DNA of 14,651 nt from Kitasatospora phosalacinea (GTDB lineage: Bacteria > Actinomycetota > Actinomycetes > Streptomycetales > Streptomycetaceae): assembly GCF_000716545.1 (NCBI RefSeq), contig NZ_JNWZ01000118.1:1-14651 (forward strand), written 5' to 3'. Position 1 is the first letter of the stretch, and every line of letters starts with the position of its first letter. Below the pieces are notes generated by a model, which saw nothing but the letters and a program-made list of their open reading frames with translations, was not told where the DNA came from and made no database searches. This document shows positions 6,636 to 13,152 of this stretch, piece after piece. The position numbers and the translations under genes were made by a program.

Positions 6636-7145
6636 GTGGACGATGCCCGGGACACTGGTGGCGGCCCCGGCCGTGACGAGAGCCCGCAGGAGCGGGCCGA
6701 CCGGCAGTGGGACGAGATGCTGCAGGAGGTGCGGGTGGCCCAGACCGGGGCGCAGATCCTGTTCGGTTTCCTGCTGAGCGTGGCCTTCACCCCGCGGTTC
6801 GCCTCGCTCGGCGACTTCGACCGGAACCTGTACACGGCCACGGTCGTCCTGGGCGCCTGCGCGACCGCCTCGCTGATCGCGCCCGTCTCCTTCCACCGGC
6901 TGCTGGCCGGGCACGACCTGAAACCCGTGCTGATCCGCACCGGCTCCCGGCTGATCGGCCTGGGCCTGACCCTGCTCGCCCTCACCATCGGCTGCGCCCT
7001 GTTGCTGCTGCTGCGCACCGCGACCGGGAACGCCGCGCTCGCCGCGACGGTGTCCGCCTGCACCGTGGCCTACTTCGCGCTCACCTGGCTGGTGCTGCCG
7101 TTCCTGCTGCTGCGCCACGAGGAGCGCCGCCAGGGCGGGCGGTGA
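6636..7145 (+). CDS. DUF6328-like four-helix membrane protein
   Basis: GTG 6636, preceded by GAGAGGA, begins a 169-residue protein VDDARDTGGGPGRDESPQER. After an acidic N terminus comes WDEMLQEVRVAQTGAQILFG, the characteristic opening of the DUF6328 family of actinobacterial membrane proteins. Four hydrophobic helices follow (about residues 44-58, 69-88, 106-127 and 133-156), and the C terminus is short and basic (RHEERRQGGR). Function is unknown; in Streptomyces such genes sit among stress-response genes. The longer frame back to 6399 has no ribosome site and low-complexity translation, so it was not used. It stands alone between the broken membrane gene (divergent) and the hemerythrin gene (convergent), with a hairpin terminator behind it. 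Confidence 0.75.
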   Translation: MDDARDTGGGPGRDESPQERADRQWDEMLQEVRVAQTGAQILFGFLLSVAFTPRFASLGDFDRNLYTATVVLGACATASLIAPVSFHRLLAGHDLKPVLIRTGSRLIGLGLTLLALTIGCALLLLLRTATGNAALAATVSACTVAYFALTWLVLPFLLLRHEERRQGGR

Positions 7146-7182
7146 ACGGCCGGCGGTGAACGACCGGCGGTGAACGACCGCC
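7141..7182 (+). repeat. Three 14-bp tandem repeats at the DUF6328-like stop
   Basis: Units start at 7141, 7155 and 7169: GGTGAACGGCCGGC, GGTGAACGACCGGC, GGTGAACGACCGCC. Each contains TGA, and because 14 is not a multiple of three the three TGAs fall in all three plus-strand frames. Confidence 0.85.
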
Positions 7183-7209
7183 CCCGCGGCCGGGCGGCTG
7201 CGGGGGCGG
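7178..7209. terminator. Hairpin between convergent genes
   Basis: CCGCCCCCGC (7178-7187) pairs with GCGGGGGCGG (7200-7209) over 10 bp around a 12-base loop. It lies between the DUF6328-like stop (7145) and the hemerythrin stop (7226), able to serve both strands. Confidence 0.6.
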
Positions 7210-7225
7210 CGGTGCGGGGGCGGCG

Positions 7226-7699
7226 TCACTTGGCGGCGCTGGGCACCTTCAGCGGGTCGCGGGTGGCGGTCTCCTTGGCGGCCTCCAGCCGCTCGCCGAG
7301 TTCGAGGAGGCGGTTGCGCCCCATGGCCTGGCGGACCTCGGGGAACCAGTCCCGCTCCTCCTCCTCGACGTGGTGGCGGACGTTCTCCATCAGCACCGTC
7401 ATCTTGGCGTCGAACCGCTCGTCCTGCGGGTCGAGCCCGGCCAGTTCGGCCAGCAGCCACACCACGACGTGGTGTTCCTCGACGCTCTCCAGGACGTGGT
7501 CGGCGGTGTCGGGGGCGGCTTCGCGCGCCGCCGGGTAGAAGACCTCCTCCTCGATGACGGTGTGGACGGTCAGCTGCTCGATCACCTGGTCGACGATCCG
7601 GCGCTTGGTCACGTGGGCCCGGTCGCCGGCCTCCTCGAACTCCTTGAAGAGCTTCTCGACGGCCTTGTGGTCTTCCTTCAGCAGCACGATCGCGTCCAT
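7226..7699 (-). CDS. Hemerythrin-domain protein
   Basis: This 157-residue cytoplasmic protein opens MDAIVLLKEDHKAVEKLFKE. It has the HHE-type four-helix bundle ligands in order: His11 (EDHKAV), His46 and Glu50 (TVHTVIEEEVFYP), His76/His77 (VEEHHVVVWLL), and His110 with Glu114 (VRHHVEEEERDWFP). These bind a non-heme di-iron centre; relatives sense or bind O2, NO or peroxide, or buffer iron. Length and helix spacing fit the single-domain actinomycete form. ATG 7699 has GAGGAGG just upstream. It is divergent from the DUF4235-like gene, and a SigB-like promoter candidate lies about 40 bases ahead of its start, which suits a role in oxidative or nitrosative stress. The C-terminal tail (KETATRDPLKVPSAAK) lies outside the bundle. 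Confidence 0.92.
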   Translation of the reverse strand: MDAIVLLKEDHKAVEKLFKEFEEAGDRAHVTKRRIVDQVIEQLTVHTVIEEEVFYPAAREAAPDTADHVLESVEEHHVVVWLLAELAGLDPQDERFDAKMTVLMENVRHHVEEEERDWFPEVRQAMGRNRLLELGERLEAAKETATRDPLKVPSAAK

Positions 7700-7738
7700 C
7701 GGGCCTCCTCGTCGGTGATGGGGTGGGACGGCCGTCGG

Positions 7739-7763
7739 CTACCCGGAACGGGCCGGTGCAACC
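7739..7763 (-). promoter_or_regulatory. Candidate SigB-like promoter, hemerythrin gene
   Basis: On the minus strand: GGTT, 15 bases, GGGTAG, followed by CCGACGGCC. GNNT-N14-16-GGGTA is the pattern recognised by Streptomyces SigB-type sigma factors. The predicted leader of about 30 bases contains the GAGGAGG ribosome site. Confidence 0.55.
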
Positions 7764-7772
7764 GGGGCCGCC

Positions 7773-7797
7773 GTTTGCGGTCGGGGCGGTCGGGCAG
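7773..7797 (+). promoter_or_regulatory. Candidate SigB-like promoter, DUF4235-like gene
   Basis: GTTT (7773-7776), 15 bases, GGGCAG (7792-7797), then CCGCCGG. It has the same spacing and downstream bases as the hemerythrin promoter 10 bp away on the other strand, so the pair would be a back-to-back divergent promoter. Confidence 0.5.
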
Positions 7798-7841
7798 CCG
7801 CCGGAGGGTCCCGGGCGGAACACGAGGCCGAGGAGGACCCG

Positions 7842-8117
7842 ATGAGGACGGCAGCGCTGGTGTACAAGCCGGTCGGCATGGCGGTGGGGGCGCTGGGCGG
7901 GGTGGTGGCCGGGGCGGTGTTCAAACAGGTGTGGCGGCGGATCGCCCGCGAGGACGACGCGCCGGACGCCACCGACGAGGGCCGGGGCTGGCGGCAGGTG
8001 CTGATCGCCGCCGCGCTCCAGGGCGCGCTGTTCGCGCTGGTGAAGGCCGCGCTGGACCGGTCGGGGGCGGCCGCCTGGAAGCGGGTGACGGGGGTGTGGC
8101 CGACCGGGCGGGGCTGA
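7842..8117 (+). CDS. DUF4235-like small membrane protein
   Basis: This 91-residue protein starts MRTAALVYKPVGMAVGALGG with GAGGAGG placed ideally ahead of ATG 7842. A first hydrophobic glycine-rich helix (about 8-27) is followed by FKQVWRRIAREDDAPDATDE, a charged loop, and a second helix (about 49-68, RQVLIAAALQGALFALVKAA) ending in DRSGAAAWKRVTGVWP. This is the DUF4235 layout seen throughout Streptomyces, where the gene often neighbours small stress-associated proteins. The biochemical role is unknown. It is divergent from the hemerythrin gene and lies about 100 bases before the small acidic protein gene on the same strand; the gap between them holds a separate promoter candidate. Confidence 0.75.
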   Translation: MRTAALVYKPVGMAVGALGGVVAGAVFKQVWRRIAREDDAPDATDEGRGWRQVLIAAALQGALFALVKAALDRSGAAAWKRVTGVWPTGRG

Positions 8118-8141
8118 GCGGCGGATCACCCGGCCGGCCCG

Positions 8142-8166
8142 GTGTGGCCGCGCGGGCCGGGGGTAG
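8142..8166 (+). promoter_or_regulatory. Candidate SigB-like promoter, small acidic protein
   Basis: GTGT (8142-8145), 15 bases, GGGTAG (8161-8166), then CCGTCCGG. It shares GGGTAGCCG with the hemerythrin promoter and lies about 55 bases ahead of ATG 8222. Confidence 0.45.
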
Positions 8167-8221
8167 CCGTCCGGTGTCCCCCGACCGGACAGGACCGACC
8201 GCAGACAGGAGAGGAGCAGCC

Positions 8222-8395
8222 ATGACCACGCAGGACGGCAAGGACCGGGCCGCCGAGGAGGCGCCCGAGGAGAGCGTGCGCGAGCGTTCGGCCGCGGAGC
8301 GCGAGATCACCGCGCCGACCCCGGCCGACGTGCGGGCCAAGGCCGAGGGCGACGACGAGCCCGAGCCGCCGGCGGCCGACACCCAGGCCCCCTGA
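8222..8395 (+). CDS. Small acidic hydrophilic protein, function unknown
   Basis: This is a 57-residue protein, MTTQDGKDRAAEEAPEESVR onward, almost entirely charged or small residues and with no hydrophobic core. It is rich in Glu, Ala and Pro, ending EPEPPAADTQAP. GGAGAGGAG sits in ideal position ahead of ATG 8222, which with the hairpin directly after the stop makes it a credible gene despite its size. No known domain is recognised. The composition suggests an intrinsically disordered protein, as in many small stress-induced proteins, but that is inference. It is downstream of the DUF4235-like gene on the same strand, with its own promoter candidate. Confidence 0.65.
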   Translation: MTTQDGKDRAAEEAPEESVRERSAAEREITAPTPADVRAKAEGDDEPEPPAADTQAP

Positions 8396-8408
8396 GCCCC
8401 CTGAGCCC

Positions 8409-8442
8409 TCCGGAGGTCCCGGAGTCCCCCGGGACCTCCGGA
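8409..8442 (+). terminator. 14-bp perfect hairpin after the small acidic protein gene
   Basis: TCCGGAGGTCCCGG (8409-8422) and CCGGGACCTCCGGA (8429-8442) pair perfectly around a 6-base loop, 14 bases past the stop at 8395. No T-run follows. Confidence 0.75.
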
Positions 8443-8522
8443 CAGCCCACCGCCCCGTCCCCCCGTGCAGGAGGCGGGGCGGTTCGTGCTGGGGCGGGCC
8501 GGTCGGGCGGAGCCGGGCGGGG

Positions 8523-8831
8523 TCAGGGGGTGCCGGACGGCGGGGTCAGGAGGGCCGAGAGCAGCTCGGCGATGGTGGGTCCGGCGTCGGCCGGATGGCG
8601 CAGTTGGCCGTCGATGACGTGGTAGTGGTTGGTCCGGCCGAGGCGCTCGTGGGAGAGGTACCCGGCTTCCTCCAGGTCGGAGATGATGCGCTGCACCGCC
8701 CGTTCGGTGAGCAGGCAGCGGGCGGCTATGTCCCGGACTCGGATGCCGGGGTCCCGGTAGATCTGGATCAACACCCTGGCGTGGTTGGTCAGGAAGGTCC
8801 ACTGGCGGCTGGGTTCTGCGGCTCTCTCCAC
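8523..8831 (-). CDS. Winged-helix (MarR/ArsR-like) transcriptional regulator
   Basis: This is a 102-residue protein from GTG 8831, VERAAEPSRQWTFLTNHARV. The DNA-binding part runs IRVRDIAARCLLTERAVQRI (recognition helix) ISDLEEAGYLSHERLGRTNHY (wing). It is followed by HYHVIDGQLRHPADAGPTIA and a short C-terminal helix for dimerisation. It is a minimal winged-helix regulator of the Streptomyces type that starts WTFLTNHARVL; no effector-binding cysteine cluster or extra domain is seen. The start was chosen because relatives begin a few residues before QWTFLTNHA. A short GGAG lies only about three bases ahead, so initiation may be weak or leaderless. The gene is divergent from the STAS gene at 8969 across an AT-rich region with symmetric sequences, the expected arrangement for a regulator controlling itself and its neighbour. 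Confidence 0.75.
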   Translation of the reverse strand: MERAAEPSRQWTFLTNHARVLIQIYRDPGIRVRDIAARCLLTERAVQRIISDLEEAGYLSHERLGRTNHYHVIDGQLRHPADAGPTIAELLSALLTPPSGTP

Positions 8832-8841
8832 CGCTCCAGGA

Positions 8842-8910
8842 TATGTATCGCGGTTCGCGAATCGTAATGCATGACATACTTTTCGTGCATTCATTGACGT
8901 ATGTCGCGGG
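8842..8910. promoter_or_regulatory. AT-rich divergent control region with symmetric half-sites
   Basis: This is among the least GC-rich stretches in the right half of the window. It contains GACATAC (8873-8879) and its inverse GTATGTC (8899-8905), an ATGCAT, and two direct half-matches, ATGTATCGCGG and GTATGTCGCGG. TTGACG near 8894 could be a -35 box on the plus strand. It probably holds the regulator's operator and the divergent promoters. Confidence 0.4.
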
Positions 8911-8968
8911 TGCGGGGAGAGTGGACAGCGTGCCGCCCCCCCTTTCACCGGCACCTGGAGGCGATGTA

Positions 8969-9442
8969 GTGACGGCCCTTCCCCGGCGATACCGGAGGCC
9001 GGTCGTGGTGCGCGCCCCCGACTTGCGGATCGAGATCCGGCACACCGGCGGCACCGTGCGGTGCGCCCTGGTCGGCGCCCTCCACCAGGACAACCAGCAC
9101 GTGTTCGCGCTGGCCCTGCGGGACGGACTGCGCGCCCGGCCCGCCCGGCTCTCCGTCGACCTGCGCGCGGTGGACCTGTTCACCTCGTGCGCCCTGAACA
9201 CCCTGCTGCGGGCCGGGCACGAAGCCCGCGCCCTCGGGGTGGCGCTGGCCCTGGACTCCCCGTCGCGCTGCGTGCGCCGGGTGCTGGAGATCACCCGGGC
9301 CACCCCCTACCTGCCGGTCGAGGACGCCGTACCGGTCCAGGGCAGACGGCGCGCCCTGACCGGGCCGCCGGGAGCGCCGAGGGCCGGCCGGAGTCCGGCC
9401 GGCCCTCGGCGTGGCACCGCGCTCAGGCGGCGGTGGGAATGA
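8969..9442 (+). CDS. STAS-domain protein (anti-sigma-factor antagonist-like)
   Basis: GTG 8969, seven bases after GGAGGC, starts a 157-residue protein, VTALPRRYRRPVVVRAPDLR. A STAS fold follows: IEIRHTGGTVRCALVGALHQ, LRDGLRARPARLSVDLRAVD, LFTSCALNTLLRAGHEARAL, GVALALDSPSRCVRRVLEIT. STAS antagonists release sigma factors by binding anti-sigma kinases and are switched by phosphorylation of a Ser in a DSxGL loop. Here the loop reads FTSCALNTL: the Ser is kept but the preceding Asp and the Gly are replaced, so phosphorylation control may differ or be lost. The last 35 or so residues are Arg/Gly/Pro-rich and are encoded by a terminator-like palindrome; the ORF overlaps the end of the convergent WhiB gene by 20 bp. 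The frame is open upstream to 8843, but that extension has no good ribosome site. Confidence 0.75.
   Translation: MTALPRRYRRPVVVRAPDLRIEIRHTGGTVRCALVGALHQDNQHVFALALRDGLRARPARLSVDLRAVDLFTSCALNTLLRAGHEARALGVALALDSPSRCVRRVLEITRATPYLPVEDAVPVQGRRRALTGPPGAPRAGRSPAGPRRGTALRRRWE
9376..9410. terminator. 17-bp near-perfect palindrome inside the STAS 3' end
   Basis: GCCGAGGGCCGGCCGGA (9376-9392) and TCCGGCCGGCCCTCGGC (9394-9410) are perfect inverses around one base. It lies between the convergent STAS and WhiB genes and probably ends the WhiB transcript and perhaps the STAS one, although it falls within the annotated STAS reading frame. Confidence 0.6.
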
Positions 9443-9728
9443 CGGTCGCGGGCTCGCGGCGCACCAGCAGGGCGCGGCGCTCCTCCTCGGTCAGGCCGCC
9501 CCAGACGCCGTAGGGCTCCTGGGTGGCGAGGGCGTGCCGTCGGCACTCCAGCCGGACGGGGCAGCCGGCGCACACCCGCTTGGCGGCCTGCTCCCGCTGC
9601 CTGGCCTCGGCGCGGCCCTCGTTCACGGGTCGGAAGAAGACGTCGCTGCCGACGGTGCGGCAGGAGCCCTCGAGCTGCCAGTCCCAGTGGTGCGTCTGAG
9701 CGCCGGGGAGACGGGAGACCTTGGTCAC
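9423..9728 (-). CDS. WhiB-family (Wbl) iron-sulfur transcription factor
   Basis: GTG 9728, with GGAAGG ahead, starts a 101-residue protein, MTKVSRLPGAQTHHWDWQLE. Four cysteines in the Wbl pattern, Cys23, Cys53, Cys56 and Cys62 (GSC...VCAGCPVRLEC), bind a [4Fe-4S] cluster. EPYGVWGGLTEEERRAL gives the G(V/I)WGG turn, after which the basic residues RRALLVRR contact DNA. Such proteins act with the principal sigma factor and respond to redox state or NO; they control development, redox balance or drug resistance in actinomycetes. I cannot place it in a named Wbl subclass with certainty; the N-terminal HHWDWQLEGSCR recalls short redox-type members. It lies 102 bp downstream of the F420 oxidoreductase gene on the same strand and converges on the STAS gene. 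Confidence 0.93.
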   Translation of the reverse strand: MTKVSRLPGAQTHHWDWQLEGSCRTVGSDVFFRPVNEGRAEARQREQAAKRVCAGCPVRLECRRHALATQEPYGVWGGLTEEERRALLVRREPATVIPTAA

Positions 9729-9830
9729 GGCGGTGCCTTCCGAGCGGAGGGAATCGAACAACCGCCGTCTAACCGCTCCCCCGCTGGTCATGCACGTCAC
9801 TTCCGGTACGTCCGACGTCCGGGACGGCGG

Positions 9831-10826
9831 TCAGCGGCCGGGCTCGGCGGCGGCGCCCTCCGGGCCCGCGCCGGAGCCCCGCAGGGCGGGCAGCACCCGC
9901 GTCCGGTAGGCCTCGAAGAAGGCGTCCTGGTCGGGGCCGATCTGTCCGACGTACACCTCGTCGAAACCGGCCCGCGGGTAGGCGCGGACCGCCTCGACGT
10001 GCGCGTCGACGTCGTCGCCGCAGACCACCGCGTCGGCGATCATCTCCCGGGTGACGAGCTTGCTGGCCTGCTCGAAGTGCGCGGGGGTGGGGAGCAGTTG
10101 GGCGAGTTCGCCGGGGAGCAGCTCGGTGGGCCAGCGGCGGTGCACCTCGTCGATCGCCTTGTCCCGGTCGGCGCTCCAGCAGACCTTCAGCCCGCCGACG
10201 ACCTTGCCGGTGCCGCCTGCGTCGCGGAAGGCGCCGACCAGGTCGGCGTCGGGCGTCATGGTGACGAAGCCGTCGCCGATCCGGGCGGCCGTCGCGGCGG
10301 CCTTGGGGCCGAACCCGGAGACCAGGATGGGCAGCCGGTCGGGCGGCGCGGTGTAGAGGCGGGCGTTGTCGACGGTGTAGTGCGGCCCGCGGTGGCTGAC
10401 CCGGCGGCCGGTGAACAGTTCGCGCATCACCTCGACGGCCTCCTCCAGCATCTCGGCGCGCTCCTCGAAGGAGGGCCAGCGGTCGCCGAGGACGTGCTCG
10501 TTGAGCGCCTCGCCGGTGCCCACGCCGAGGGTGAAGCGGCCGTCCAGCAGGACGCTGGAGGTGGCCGCCGCCTGGGCGGTGACGGCCGGGTGCAGCCGGA
10601 CGGTGGGGCAGGTCACCAGGGTGGTGACGGGCAGGTCGACGGCCTGCGAGAGGGCGCCGATCATCGACCAGACGAAGGCGCTGTTGCCCTGCGCCTCGTT
10701 CCACGGGTGGAAGTGGTCCGAGATCGCCAGCCGGGTGAAGCCGGCCTGCTGGGCCCGCTCGGCCTGGTGGATCAGCTCCTGCGGGGTGAACTCCTCGCAG
10801 GACAGGAAGAACCCGTACTCGGTCAT
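9831..10826 (-). CDS. F420-dependent LLM-class oxidoreductase (FGD-like)
   Basis: This 331-residue TIM-barrel enzyme of the luciferase-like/F420 family is of the G6PDH-like (TIGR03557) type. Landmarks: MTEYGFFLSCEEFTPQELIH; AISDHFHPWNEAQGNSAFVW with Asp37, His38 and Trp42 at the F420 site; TCPTVRLHPAVTAQAAATSS; the glycine-rich FTLGVGTGEALNEHVLGDRW with Glu106 and Glu110; then PILVSGFGPKAAATAARIGD and a C-terminal CGDDVDAHVEAVRAYPRAGF. Relatives transfer hydride between F420 and small organic substrates; true glucose-6-phosphate dehydrogenase activity cannot be claimed from sequence. ATG 10826 overlaps the YihY stop as ATGA, implying translational coupling, and GAGGAGACG precedes it. It is the last gene of a P450-YihY-LLM operon. 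The C-terminal tail is Gly/Ala/Pro-rich and probably disordered. Confidence 0.88.
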   Translation of the reverse strand: MTEYGFFLSCEEFTPQELIHQAERAQQAGFTRLAISDHFHPWNEAQGNSAFVWSMIGALSQAVDLPVTTLVTCPTVRLHPAVTAQAAATSSVLLDGRFTLGVGTGEALNEHVLGDRWPSFEERAEMLEEAVEVMRELFTGRRVSHRGPHYTVDNARLYTAPPDRLPILVSGFGPKAAATAARIGDGFVTMTPDADLVGAFRDAGGTGKVVGGLKVCWSADRDKAIDEVHRRWPTELLPGELAQLLPTPAHFEQASKLVTREMIADAVVCGDDVDAHVEAVRAYPRAGFDEVYVGQIGPDQDAFFEAYRTRVLPALRGSGAGPEGAAAEPGR

Positions 10827-11851
10827 CGCGTCTCCTCGTCTCGGTCCGTCTCGGTTTCGGCTGCCCGCATGTCCTCGGGCCACTTGCGGGTGTCGCGCGG
10901 CGGCACGTACGGCTCCTCGTCGGGCGGCATGCCCCCCTCGACGGCCCGCTCGCGGGCGAGTTCGGCGTCGAACTCCAGGCCGAGCAGGATGGCGAGGTTG
11001 GACAGCCACAGCCACACCAGGAAGACGATCACCCCGGCGAGGGTGCCGTAGGTGCGGTTGTAGGAGGCGAAGTTGGCGACGTACGCGGCGAAGCCGCCGG
11101 AGAGCAGCAGCCAGAGCAGGACGGCCAGCAGGCTGCCCGGGGAGATCCAGCGCCAGCCGCGGCCGCGCACGTTGGGGGCCGCCCAGTACAGCAGCGCGAT
11201 CATGAAGGTGACCAGCAGCACCAGCACCGGCCACTTGGCGATCGACCAGACCGTGACGGCGGTGGCGCCCAGTCCGAGGACGTCCCCGGCGCGTTGGGCC
11301 ACCGGGCCGGTGAAGACCACGATCACGGCGCTGGCCAGCAGCAGCACCATCATCAGCAGGGTCAGGCCGACCCGCAGCGGGGTGACCTTCCACACCGGGC
11401 GGCCCTCGGGGATGTCGTAGACCGCGTTGGAGGCCCGGATGAACGCGGCGACGTAGCCGGAGGCCGACCAGAGCGCGCCCAGCAGGCCGACGACGGCCAG
11501 CACCCCGCTGGTGCCGCGCCCGCCCTGCAACTGCTCGACCGAGGTGCGCAGGACGTCCCGGGCCGGGCCGGGGGCGAGCTGCTGGAGGTTGTCGAGCACC
11601 GTGTCGGTGGCGGAGCGGCCGAGCAGGCCGAGGATCGAGACCAGCACCAGCAGCGCCGGGAAGACCGCCAGCACCCCGTAGTAGGTGAGCGCGGCGGCCC
11701 GGTCCGGCAGCTCGTCGTCCAGGAACTCCTTCCCGGTGCGCCGGAGCACCGCGAACCAGCCGCGGGCCGGCACGTCCTCCGGCCCGTCCGGCCCGTCCTG
11801 GGCGGCGCGCCCGGCCCGGCGGCCGTCCGCGTCGTGGCTTCCGTGCGGCAT
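10823..11851 (-). CDS. YihY/BrkB-family integral membrane protein
   Basis: The 342-residue protein has a charged N-terminal tail, then WFAVLRRTGKEFLDDELPDR and AAALTYYGVLAVFPALLVLV, the family hallmark. Six hydrophobic helices follow, including GVLAVVGLLGALWSASGYVA, WPVLVLLVTFMIALLYWAAP, GSLLAVLLWLLLSGGFAAYV and TLAGVIVFLVWLWLSNLAIL. FASYNRTYGTLAGV is another conserved segment. The C terminus is acidic and hydrophilic. The family (once misnamed ribonuclease BN) has no settled function; transporter or envelope roles are proposed. ATG 11851 has AAGGGG six bases ahead. An alternative ATG at 11902 overlaps the P450 stop as ATGA and would add 17 residues; either start keeps tight coupling to the P450. 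It overlaps the LLM oxidoreductase start by four bases. Confidence 0.9.
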   Translation of the reverse strand: MPHGSHDADGRRAGRAAQDGPDGPEDVPARGWFAVLRRTGKEFLDDELPDRAAALTYYGVLAVFPALLVLVSILGLLGRSATDTVLDNLQQLAPGPARDVLRTSVEQLQGGRGTSGVLAVVGLLGALWSASGYVAAFIRASNAVYDIPEGRPVWKVTPLRVGLTLLMMVLLLASAVIVVFTGPVAQRAGDVLGLGATAVTVWSIAKWPVLVLLVTFMIALLYWAAPNVRGRGWRWISPGSLLAVLLWLLLSGGFAAYVANFASYNRTYGTLAGVIVFLVWLWLSNLAILLGLEFDAELARERAVEGGMPPDEEPYVPPRDTRKWPEDMRAAETETDRDEETR

Positions 11852-11898
11852 CCCTCTCCCCTTCCGTGCGTGCTGCGGTCCCGGTCCGTACGTGCTGC

Positions 11899-13143
11899 TC
11901 ATCCGGCGCGGACCGCCTCGATCACGAAGCCGCTGCGCGGCCGGGCGATCATCCGGCCGAGCGGGATGGACAGGTCCTGGGCGGGCAGCACGTACTCCAG
12001 CCGGGCCAGCCGCACCGACAGGTCCTCCAGCAGGCCGACCACCACGGCCTCGCCGGGGCAGCGGTGGCCGTCCGCCGGGTCGCCGCCGCCCTGCGGGACC
12101 ATCCGCCCGACGTCCTCGGGGCGTTCGAGGAACCGCTCGGGGCGGAAGGCGTACGGGTCGGGCCACAGGTCCGGGTCGTGGTTCTGCCCGTACAGGTCGA
12201 GCAGCACCGTGGTGCCCGCGGCGATCCGCTCGCCGCGGTGGGTGAGGTCGGCGGCGGCCCGGCCGCCGACGAACGGGGCGAACGGGTAGAAGCGACGCAC
12301 CTCCTGGGCGAACGCCCGCGCGTAGTCCGGGTCGCCCTGGGCGAGCAGCTCGCGGGTGTGCGGCCAGCGGTGCGTGGCGTGCGCCGCGAACGCGACGAAC
12401 CAGCAGACCGCGACGGTGGGGCGGACCAGGTTCAGCACCTCGACGGCCGCGACCCGGGGCGACAGCTGCTCGCCGTCCGCGTCCCGGTGCAGCGCCACCC
12501 GTTCGACCGGGCAGCCCGCCGGGAGCGGGGCACTGCCGTCCCGCACCCCCTCGACGATCCCGGCGATCCAGGCCTCCCGGCGGCGGCGGGCCAGCCGTCC
12601 GCGCCAGTGCCGCGGGCCCGGGGTGGCGAAGCCGTCGACCATCGCGACCAGGTCGGCGGCGAGCGGTCCGGCCCCGTCCTCGGGCAGCGGCAGGCCGGCC
12701 CACCGGCAGACGCCCTCGGTGAGGACCTTCGCCACCGCGTCCAGCAGGACCACCCGGGGCTGCCCGGCCCAGTCGTCCACCGCGGTCTTCCAGGCCGCGC
12801 CGACCTCCTCGACCAGCGCGCGGACCCGGGCCGGGTCGGCCAGCAGCGAGAGGAACATCGCCTTGCGCAGCCGGTGCACCGGGCCGTCCAGGGAGTGCAC
12901 GGCGCCGTGCCCGAAGAGCGTGCTCTTCACCGGCTCGGGCAGCGCGCCCGCGCGTTCGACGTGCCGTTCGTCGTAGAAGAACCGGACGGCGTCCGGTCCG
13001 TGCAGGGCCACGGCGGGACGGCCCGCCAGCCTGGTCCGCACGACCGGGCCTGGTTGGCGGCGGCGCAGGTCGGGCAGCCAGGCGTAGCCGCGGGCCAGCA
13101 GCGGGAGGGTGTTGTCCCACCGGGGGTGGTGTCGTCGGTCCAT
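11899..13143 (-). CDS. CYP152-type cytochrome P450 (fatty-acid peroxygenase family)
   Basis: This is a 414-residue soluble P450. The heme-binding region VPQGGGDPADGHRCPGEAVV has Cys362 as thiolate ligand. RFYPFAPFVGG, TTVLLDLYGQNHDPDLWPDP, FRPERF and PAQDLSIPLGRMIARPRSGF match the CYP152 family (P450 BS-beta, SP-alpha, OleT), which use H2O2 directly on fatty acids. Family-specific features are present: the I helix carries LNLVRPTVAV, with Arg241-Pro242 in place of the usual acid-Thr pair, so the substrate carboxylate supplies acid-base catalysis. His83 (GAVHSLDGPVHRLRK) sits where OleT has His85 and BS-beta has Gln. Product type (alpha/beta-hydroxy acid or terminal alkene) cannot be decided from this. 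No clear Shine-Dalgarno precedes ATG 13143; the promoter candidate lies so close that the mRNA may be leaderless. First gene of a P450-YihY-LLM operon. Confidence 0.88.
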   Translation of the reverse strand: MDRRHHPRWDNTLPLLARGYAWLPDLRRRQPGPVVRTRLAGRPAVALHGPDAVRFFYDERHVERAGALPEPVKSTLFGHGAVHSLDGPVHRLRKAMFLSLLADPARVRALVEEVGAAWKTAVDDWAGQPRVVLLDAVAKVLTEGVCRWAGLPLPEDGAGPLAADLVAMVDGFATPGPRHWRGRLARRRREAWIAGIVEGVRDGSAPLPAGCPVERVALHRDADGEQLSPRVAAVEVLNLVRPTVAVCWFVAFAAHATHRWPHTRELLAQGDPDYARAFAQEVRRFYPFAPFVGGRAAADLTHRGERIAAGTTVLLDLYGQNHDPDLWPDPYAFRPERFLERPEDVGRMVPQGGGDPADGHRCPGEAVVVGLLEDLSVRLARLEYVLPAQDLSIPLGRMIARPRSGFVIEAVRAG

Positions 13144-13152
13144 GGCCGTCGG

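Noticed and set aside
7370..8395. 341-codon plus-strand frame ending with the small acidic protein
   Set aside because: Antisense to hemerythrin and out of frame with DUF4235; only the last 57 codons have a proper ribosome site.
9411..11051. 546-codon plus-strand frame
   Set aside because: Antisense shadow of WhiB, the F420 oxidoreductase and YihY. Composition is artefactual and no motifs are present.
10823..13120. 765-codon minus-strand frame across the P450 region into YihY
   Set aside because: Above 11902 it is an Arg/Pro/Gly-rich shadow of the P450 frame; only the YihY part has family motifs and membrane helices.
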